This document shows positions 7,875 to 13,301 of a stretch of 46,719 nucleotides of DNA, piece after piece. Origin of the DNA: Chloracidobacterium sp. CP2_5A (lineage in GTDB: Bacteria > Acidobacteriota > Blastocatellia > Chloracidobacteriales > Chloracidobacteriaceae); the NCBI GenBank assembly GCA_002254845.1, contig NKPT01000025.1:1-46719 (forward strand), read 5' to 3'. Both the position numbers and the translations under genes were made by a program. Below the pieces are notes generated by a model. That model did not search any database. It was not told the origin of the DNA and saw nothing but the letters and a program-made list of their open reading frames with translations. Within the stretch, counting starts at the first letter, position 1, and each line of letters opens with the position of its first letter.

Positions 7875-8225
7875 ATGGATGCTGCCTTTCTGGCCCAACA
7901 ACAAGAAAAGCTCCTGAAAAAGCGGCACGAGCTGCGCCTGGCGCTCAATCTGACAAGCCAGGGCGAAAGCGGCGAGGAAGTCAAGGATCCGCTCGATGCC
8001 GCCGTCACCTATGCCAACCGCGAGCTGGTCGCTCGTCAAGTTGACCAGTATCGCCAACTGTTGCAGGACGTTGAAGACGCCCTCGAACGAATCGCCGCCG
8101 GCGAATACGGCATCTGCCAAGGGTCTGGCGAGGAGATTCCGCGCAAGCGGCTGGAAGCTGTTCCCTGGGCGCGCTATACGGCCGCCTATCAGGAAAAGAT
8201 TGAACGCGGATTGGTGAGCGAGTGA
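7875..8225 (+). CDS. DksA/TraR-family protein with degenerate zinc finger
   Basis: Protein of 116 aa. The N-terminal half is a coiled coil (FLAQQQEKLLKKRHELRLAL) with a DPLDAAVTYANRE tip region, recalling the acidic DPxD tip that DksA inserts into the RNA polymerase secondary channel. The C-terminal segment GEYGICQGSGEEIPRKRLEA aligns with the C4 zinc finger, but only the first Cys remains. The second position is Ser, and the last two fall in RYTAAYQ without Cys. Zinc-independent DksA-type proteins are known, such as Pseudomonas DksA2. The ATG at 7875 has AAGGAG 10 nt upstream. The gene overlaps yggS by GTGA. The likely role is transcriptional control via RNA polymerase. Confidence 0.85.
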   Translation: MDAAFLAQQQEKLLKKRHELRLALNLTSQGESGEEVKDPLDAAVTYANRELVARQVDQYRQLLQDVEDALERIAAGEYGICQGSGEEIPRKRLEAVPWARYTAAYQEKIERGLVSE

Positions 8226-8926
8226 CCAACACAGCCGCGAATGCATCGCCCATTGCCGAAAACCTGGCCGCGATTCGCGAGCGGATCGCGGCGGCCGTCC
8301 GGCGCGCTGGACGCCGGATGGAGCAAGTCACGCTCATTGCCGTCTCCAAAAACCACCCGGCAACGGCCATTCAGCAAGCGGCGGCCTGTGGCGCGCTGGA
8401 TATTGGGGAAAATCGCGTCCAGGAAGCTTTGGCGAAAATCCCTCATACCCCGCCGACGCTGCGCTGGCACCTGATTGGTCATCTGCAAAGCAACAAGGCC
8501 AAGCCGGCGGTGGAAAACTTTCACCTGATCCACACGGTGGATTCAATCCCCCTCGCGCAGCGCATTGACCGCTTGGCGCGCGAAGCCGGAAAAGAGCAGC
8601 TGGCGCTGCTCCAAGTCAAGCTTGGCGACGAGGCAGCCAAGTCCGGGCTGGCCCCAGCCGATTTGCCGACGATCTACGCCGCTGTCCGCGAACTGCCGAA
8701 CCTGCGCGTCCGGGGCTTGATGACGATCCCGCCGCTTGGCCCAAGCCCGGAGGACGCGCGCCCGCACTTCCGTCAGCTGCGCGCGTTGCGCAACCAACTG
8801 CTTGACCGTTTCCCGGACGACAGCCTACCGGAGCTCTCCATGGGCATGAGCCACGATTTCGAGGTCGCTATTGAGGAAGGCGCGACGCTCATTCGCGTCG
8901 GGACAGCCATCTTCGGCGCTCGCTAG
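8222..8926 (+). CDS. YggS-family pyridoxal phosphate homeostasis protein
   Basis: Protein of 234 aa resembling the N-terminal barrel of alanine racemase, of the YggS/PLPBP family that buffers pyridoxal phosphate. The PLP lysine is K43 in IAVSKNHP. Other signatures are GENRVQEA, WHLIGHLQSNKAK, HTVDSIPLAQRID, RVRGLMTIPP and LSMGMSHDFEVAI, ending in RVGTAIFGAR. The GTG start overlaps the stop of the dksA-like gene (GTGA), so the two are co-translated. Its last 102 nt are antisense to the 3' end of the converging methyltransferase gene. Confidence 0.94.
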   Translation: MTNTAANASPIAENLAAIRERIAAAVRRAGRRMEQVTLIAVSKNHPATAIQQAAACGALDIGENRVQEALAKIPHTPPTLRWHLIGHLQSNKAKPAVENFHLIHTVDSIPLAQRIDRLAREAGKEQLALLQVKLGDEAAKSGLAPADLPTIYAAVRELPNLRVRGLMTIPPLGPSPEDARPHFRQLRALRNQLLDRFPDDSLPELSMGMSHDFEVAIEEGATLIRVGTAIFGAR

Positions 8927-9778
8927 GCAAGCCAAGCTCGGCGTCCAGTTGATCCACTCAATCTGAAACTGAGCGAAGCGTCGCTCCATAACCCGCAGCG
9001 CCTCTTCATGATGATCTGCCAAGATACACCGCCGTCCGAGCCGAACGGCTGATTCGCCGAACGACCCGCTGCCCGCGAAAAAATCCAGCAACAGGTCGCC
9101 CGGACGGGAGTGAACGCTCACAATCCGGTCCAGAATGCCCCGCGGCTTCTGAGTCGGATAGCCGGTCTTCTCGCGCCCGTTCGGACTGACAATCGTATGC
9201 CACCAGACATCCGTCGGCGTTTTTCCTCTGGCGGCTTTTTCCGGCCCAACGAGTCCCGGAGCCAGGTAGGGAATTCGGGCGCAGGCGTCGAGGTGAAACT
9301 GGTAGCGGTCCGGGTCCTTGGCGTACCAGAGCAGATTGTCATGCTTGGCCGGCCACTTCGCTTTTGAGCGCGCCCCGTAGTCATACGCCCAGATGATCTC
9401 GTTCATAAACGACGCCCGCCCGAAGATGACATCTAGCAGCACCTTGACGTAGTGGACTTCCCGGTAGTCAATGTGCACGAACAGGCTGCCGTCAGGCTTG
9501 AGAACGCGCCGCGCTTCGCGCAGGCGCGGCTCAAGAAACGCCAGGTAGTCGTCAAAGATGTCGGCGTAGGCTTGCACGCCGAGCTTGATGGTTCGGTACC
9601 GCCGGCCCTGGAAGCCCGTTCGGTCGCCGTTTTCGTCGCGGATGGTCGCCAGATGCGTCCGGCGCTGCACCTTGCCGGTGTTGAACGGCGGGTCAATGTA
9701 GATCAAATCTATCGAGTCATTCGCCAGGCCCTGCAGAACCGGCAGGTTATCGCCAAAGTGGATTGTCAGTTCCGCCAT
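8825..9778 (-). CDS. Orphan DNA methyltransferase (N6-adenine/N4-cytosine type)
   Basis: Protein of 317 aa. Catalytic motif IV DPPFNTG (29-35) precedes the AdoMet-binding motif I DFFAGSGSFGE (232-242), which is the beta-class order. Between them are KPDGSLFVHIDY, a target-recognition region and WWHTIVSPN. GYPTQKP (206-212) is also typical. It transfers a methyl group from AdoMet to a base in DNA. No restriction endonuclease or specificity subunit is encoded nearby, so it looks solitary. The last ~34 codons are antisense to the conserved 3' end of yggS and look unlike the family, suggesting the original stop was lost. The ATG at 9778 lies 81 nt after the punA stop. Confidence 0.92.
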   Translation of the reverse strand: MAELTIHFGDNLPVLQGLANDSIDLIYIDPPFNTGKVQRRTHLATIRDENGDRTGFQGRRYRTIKLGVQAYADIFDDYLAFLEPRLREARRVLKPDGSLFVHIDYREVHYVKVLLDVIFGRASFMNEIIWAYDYGARSKAKWPAKHDNLLWYAKDPDRYQFHLDACARIPYLAPGLVGPEKAARGKTPTDVWWHTIVSPNGREKTGYPTQKPRGILDRIVSVHSRPGDLLLDFFAGSGSFGESAVRLGRRCILADHHEEALRVMERRFAQFQIEWINWTPSLACLASAEDGCPDANERRAFLNSDLEIVAHAHGELR

Positions 9779-9859
9779 TGAGCGTTTCTTTTCCGCAGGG
9801 CCCGCGCCTGCTTGCTGAGCGGCAGGCGCGTCATGGAGTCAGGGATCGGGCGTCCCGGC

Positions 9860-10684
9860 TCACATCCGCGCAATCACGGCTTGCAGCAGCGAGACGAGGC
9901 GCGTTGTGGACTGCTTGCCGACTTTGAGCACTTCGTCGTGATTGATGGGCTGATCCAGCACGCCGGCCGCCGAGTTAGTGATACAGGAAATGCCCAGCAC
10001 GCGCATGCCCATGTGCCGCGCCACGATGGTCTCCGGCACGGTGGACATGCCGACCGCCTGCGCCCCGAAGCTACGAATCATGCGGATTTCAGCCGGCGTT
10101 TCGTAGCTCGGCCCCAGCAGCGCGGCATAGACGCCGGACTTGAGCGGGATGCCCAGCCGCGCGGACTCCTCGCGCGCCAGGGCCCGATAAGCCGGATCGT
10201 AGGCGTCGGTCATATCCGGGAAGCGCGGGCCAAAACGCTCTTCATTGAGTCCCTGCAGCGGGTTGGCGGCCATCAGGTTGATATGATCCTCGATGAGCAT
10301 CAAATCGCCCGGCGCGAGCGACGGGTCAATCCCGCCGGCGGCGTTGGTGAGAATGACTTTCTCGATGCCCAGCAGCTTGGCGACGCGCAGGTAAAAGGTC
10401 GCTTGTTGCAGGCTGTAGCCTTCATAGAAATGAAACCGCCCCTGCATCGCCGCGACGCACTTATCGCCGCTATATCCGCAGACTTGTCGGCCGTGGTGGC
10501 CGACAACCGTTGAGGTTGGCAAATGGGGAATGAGCCGGTAATCCACCGCGACGGCGCGCTCCAGCGTATCCGCGAACGCGCCCAGCCCGGAGCCGAGGAC
10601 GACAAGAATTTCAGGCGCTTCCGGCAACTGCGAGCGAAGAAAGCGGGCGGCTTCCAGGGCTTTTTCGTATGATGCGTCTTTCAT
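9860..10684 (-). CDS. punA: Purine nucleoside phosphorylase (inosine/guanosine type)
   Basis: Protein of 274 aa of the trimeric PNP family. It splits inosine/guanosine and deoxy forms with phosphate into free base and (deoxy)ribose-1-phosphate. Signatures are VVLGSGLGAFAD, VVGHHGRQVCG, GRFHFYEGY, TNAAGGIDPSLAPGDLM, HINLM, SYETPAEIRM, AVGMSTVPE and CITNSAAG. The length is normal for the family. The ATG at 10684 has AGGAAAA just upstream. It follows thiO by 21 nt in the same direction, behind a BMP-type nucleoside-binding lipoprotein, which suggests nucleoside uptake and salvage. A GCGCCTGC...GCAGGCGC hairpin follows in the 81-nt gap to the methyltransferase. Confidence 0.95.
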   Translation of the reverse strand: MKDASYEKALEAARFLRSQLPEAPEILVVLGSGLGAFADTLERAVAVDYRLIPHLPTSTVVGHHGRQVCGYSGDKCVAAMQGRFHFYEGYSLQQATFYLRVAKLLGIEKVILTNAAGGIDPSLAPGDLMLIEDHINLMAANPLQGLNEERFGPRFPDMTDAYDPAYRALAREESARLGIPLKSGVYAALLGPSYETPAEIRMIRSFGAQAVGMSTVPETIVARHMGMRVLGISCITNSAAGVLDQPINHDEVLKVGKQSTTRLVSLLQAVIARM

Positions 10685-10705
10685 GCGGACTTTTCCTAGT
10701 CGGAT

Positions 10706-11860
10706 TTAGTTAGGCAAGCTAGCTTCGGAGCATAGCACGTCCGCTTCATAAAGCCGTCTAGGCGAAAACGAGGCGATGTCGCAGGGTGGCGGGAGCTGCC
10801 GCACCAGGCAGCGCGCAATTTCCGCCGTGATGGGCGTCAACAAGATGCCGTTTCGATAGTGCCCGGTCGCGCAATACAAGCCTTCAATATCGGTTTCCCC
10901 AATGATCGGCAGGTTATCTGTCGCCAAGGGGCGCAAGCCAGCCCACGTCTCGACCAGCGCCGCCTGGGCCAAGGCTGGCGCGACCGCCAGCGCGCCCGCC
11001 AACAGCGAAAAAACGCCGCCCGCCGTCACTTGCTTCTCATAGCCGACATCCTCGACGGTTGCGCCAACGATGAGACGACCATCCCGACGCGGAACGAGAT
11101 ACGCGCGCGGCGTCCGAATGACATGCCGAAGCCTCGTCAACAGCGGCATCCGCAGGGCCAGCATTTGTCCCCGAATGGGGCGCACCGCGCGCGCCGGCAA
11201 GCGCAGGAGCGCCGGCGACATCCTCGCCGCCCAACTCCCGGCGGCGTTGACAACGGCTGGAGCCGCCCACCGCTCGCCGCGCATTTCAACCCCTGCCACG
11301 CGCCCGCGCTCAACGAGCAGCTCAAGCCCTTCGCAGTGACAGACGAACCGCGCTTGAGCGGCCATCGTCGCCGCGACCAAAGCCTGCGTCAAGCGCCGAT
11401 TTTCAACCTGCCAGTCGTCCGGCAGGTAAAGCGCCCCAGCGCTTTTGAGGAGCGGCTCAAGCGCTTGCACCTCATCCGGAGACATCCATTCGGCATGACA
11501 GCCCGCCGCCGTCTGCCAGGCGAGCTTGGCCTGCAGGGCGGCGACTTCGTTTTCTTCCTCAGCCAGCAGCAGCGTCCCGGCGGGGCATAACTCGGCGTCA
11601 ATGCCGGTTTCAGCCCACAGCGCCGCGACAAAGTCCGCGTAGAGCGCGCGGCTCCTGAGACACAAGTCAAAAAGCGGCCCTGGCGCATCCGCTTCAGCCT
11701 GTGGAGCCAACATCCCAGCCGCCGCCCAGGAAGCTTCGCCGCCCGGCTGCGCGTTGCGCTCAAACACCGTGACGCGCAAGCCGTCGCGCGCCAGCGCGCG
11801 CGCAATCGCCAGCCCGATCACGCCCCCGCCGATAATGATGACATCGCTGGTCGGCGTCAT
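10706..11860 (-). CDS. thiO: Glycine oxidase ThiO-like FAD-dependent oxidoreductase
   Basis: Protein of 384 aa in the DAO family. The FAD Rossmann motif IIIGGGVIGLAIA (9-21) is followed by GGEASWAAAGMLAPQ, typical of ThiO, then RPIRGQMLAL, RTPRAYLVPRRDGRLIVGATVEDVGY and a C-terminal TGHYRNGILLTPIT. ThiO oxidises glycine to the imine used for the thiazole of thiamine, with release of peroxide. The ATG overlaps the stop of the BMP lipoprotein gene (ATGA), and punA follows by 21 nt. No other thiamine genes lie in the window, so a different amine substrate cannot be excluded. Confidence 0.9.
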   Translation of the reverse strand: MTPTSDVIIIGGGVIGLAIARALARDGLRVTVFERNAQPGGEASWAAAGMLAPQAEADAPGPLFDLCLRSRALYADFVAALWAETGIDAELCPAGTLLLAEEENEVAALQAKLAWQTAAGCHAEWMSPDEVQALEPLLKSAGALYLPDDWQVENRRLTQALVAATMAAQARFVCHCEGLELLVERGRVAGVEMRGERWAAPAVVNAAGSWAARMSPALLRLPARAVRPIRGQMLALRMPLLTRLRHVIRTPRAYLVPRRDGRLIVGATVEDVGYEKQVTAGGVFSLLAGALAVAPALAQAALVETWAGLRPLATDNLPIIGETDIEGLYCATGHYRNGILLTPITAEIARCLVRQLPPPCDIASFSPRRLYEADVLCSEASLPN

Positions 11861-12873
11861 TTCAGATTCGCCATGTAATCGGTGACGCGAATCTCGCCAC
11901 GGATGATCTTTTCCCGCGCCGCGTCGACCTCGCGTAACACGTCCGAGGAAATAAGCGGGCGGTTGTAGTCGTCAAGGGCATAGGCGATGCCCTCGTTTTC
12001 CAGACCGTAAGCATGCAAGCCGCCGCGAAACCGACGCTCCAGGGCTTCCTTGATGATGGCATAGACCGCGACGTCCACACGCTTGACCATGCTGGTCAGC
12101 ACGAAGCCCGGCTTGACCCAGTTCTGGTTGGCGTCAACGCCAATCGCCAGCTTTTGGTTTTCTTCCGCCGCGTCAAAGACGCCGATGCCGGAGTTGCCAG
12201 CCGCCTGAAAGACGACATCCGCTCCGGCTTCGTACTGCGCCTTGGCTAGCTCCTTGCCCTTGCCGGGATTGTTCCAGGCGGCATCCGTGATCCCGACAAA
12301 GTTTTTCAGGACAATGACGTTTGGATTGACGTAGCGCGCGCCCTCCTCATAGCCGGTGGCGAACTTGCGAATGAGCGGAATGTCCATGCCGCCAACGAAG
12401 CCGATTTTGCCGGTCTTGCTCGCCCGCGCCGCCATCATGCCGACCAAAAAGCTGCCCTCGTGTTCCTTGAACACCAGCGAGGCGACATTCGGCAAATCGA
12501 CGACCGCGTCCACAATGGCGAAATGCAGGTTGGGGTACTCCTTCGCCACGGTCGCTAGAACCGGGCCTTGAGCGAAGCCGATCCCGATGATGAGGTCGTA
12601 ACCCCGCTCGGCAAACGCCCGCATACAGGGTTCAAGGTTATTCGGCTCGCCCGGCTCGGCGTGCCGAAGCGTGATCGGCAGCTCTCGCTTCGCTCGCTTG
12701 GCGCCCTCCCAGGCGGCGGCATTGAACGACTTGTCATCCTTGCCGCCAATATCAAAGACCAGCCCCACTCGGAGCTTGCCGGCTTCGTCGCGGGGCGTGT
12801 AGCCGCACCCAAGCGAGATGGCCCACGCGAGGGCGATGAACAAGAAAAAAGCCAATTTCGCGCGCTGCGTCAT
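11857..12873 (-). CDS. BMP-family ABC transporter substrate-binding lipoprotein
   Basis: Protein of 338 aa. It has an export signal (KLAFFLFIALAWAISLGCG) with a lipobox-like Cys, then a BMP/Med/PnrA-type periplasmic fold: RVGLVFDIGGKDDKSFNAAA, YDLIIGIGFAQGP, EGSFLVGMMAA, GKIGFVGGMDIPLI and VFQAAGNSGIGVFDAA. Characterised BMP proteins bind purine nucleosides. The start at 12873 rather than 12906 places the signal peptide at the N-terminus; there is no strong Shine-Dalgarno. It is the first gene of a run with thiO (ATGA overlap) and punA. The permease and ATPase genes are not in this window. Confidence 0.92.
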   Translation of the reverse strand: MTQRAKLAFFLFIALAWAISLGCGYTPRDEAGKLRVGLVFDIGGKDDKSFNAAAWEGAKRAKRELPITLRHAEPGEPNNLEPCMRAFAERGYDLIIGIGFAQGPVLATVAKEYPNLHFAIVDAVVDLPNVASLVFKEHEGSFLVGMMAARASKTGKIGFVGGMDIPLIRKFATGYEEGARYVNPNVIVLKNFVGITDAAWNNPGKGKELAKAQYEAGADVVFQAAGNSGIGVFDAAEENQKLAIGVDANQNWVKPGFVLTSMVKRVDVAVYAIIKEALERRFRGGLHAYGLENEGIAYALDDYNRPLISSDVLREVDAAREKIIRGEIRVTDYMANLK

Positions 12874-12942
12874 TGCTTGGGAATCGTTTCGCCTTTCGCC
12901 GGACAACCGGCTGACGCCGAGCCGTCCAGCGCCCTGCGCGCC

Positions 12943-13104
12943 TTAGAGCCGCCTACCAGCTTTTTTTGAGGCGCTTGGCCAAGTGAATTCATCCGCCGAC
13001 AAATCTTCCAGGCGCTTCTCATCCGGCGCCCCCTTCAGCCGCTCTTCCGCCGGGGCGCCTTGGCGCCCCGCGCGGCCAATGGTAACCCCCAGGCTTCGAT
13101 GCAT
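12943..13104 (-). CDS. Possible small protein or gene remnant between dnaE and the BMP gene
   Basis: A 53-codon frame (ATG at 13104, TAA at 12943) ends with an acidic-aromatic stretch KRLEDLSADEFTW followed by a basic tail. The same frame stays open upstream for about 34 codons without an ATG and contains CAVCARFPW, a possible metal-binding CxxC. The composition looks more protein-like than neighbouring frames. No ribosome binding site is clear, so it may be the 3' end of a decayed gene. I recognise no family. Confidence 0.3.
   Translation of the reverse strand: MHRSLGVTIGRAGRQGAPAEERLKGAPDEKRLEDLSADEFTWPSASKKAGRRL
13051..13070. other. Perfect 9-bp inverted repeat (GC-rich hairpin)
   Basis: CGGGGCGCC (13051-13059), TT, GGCGCCCCG (13062-13070). 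No T-tract follows on either strand. It lies about 230 bp downstream of the dnaE stop and about 180 bp before the BMP gene, inside the possible small ORF. It may be a weak transcription barrier or a structural element. Confidence 0.5.
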
Positions 13105-13301
13105 CAACCAACTCGGAACCCGCCTGCCCCCGGCGAGCTGCCAGGGAAAGCGCGCGCATACGGCGCACAGCGCCGCCGCTTTCGCCCGGCGCCTTGCGAA
13201 AATGACCGTGAAAGCCTCTTTTCAAGCTCGCCGCCGAGGGGCAAATCCGAGACAAGCCCGGAACTCCAACCAGCCGATGCCGGCGCGCGTTGCCCGCCGT
13301 C

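Noticed and set aside
11857..12960. TPP riboswitch controlling thiO
   Set aside because: No CTGAGA/ACCTGATCTGGATAATGCCAGCG-like core is present upstream of the run.
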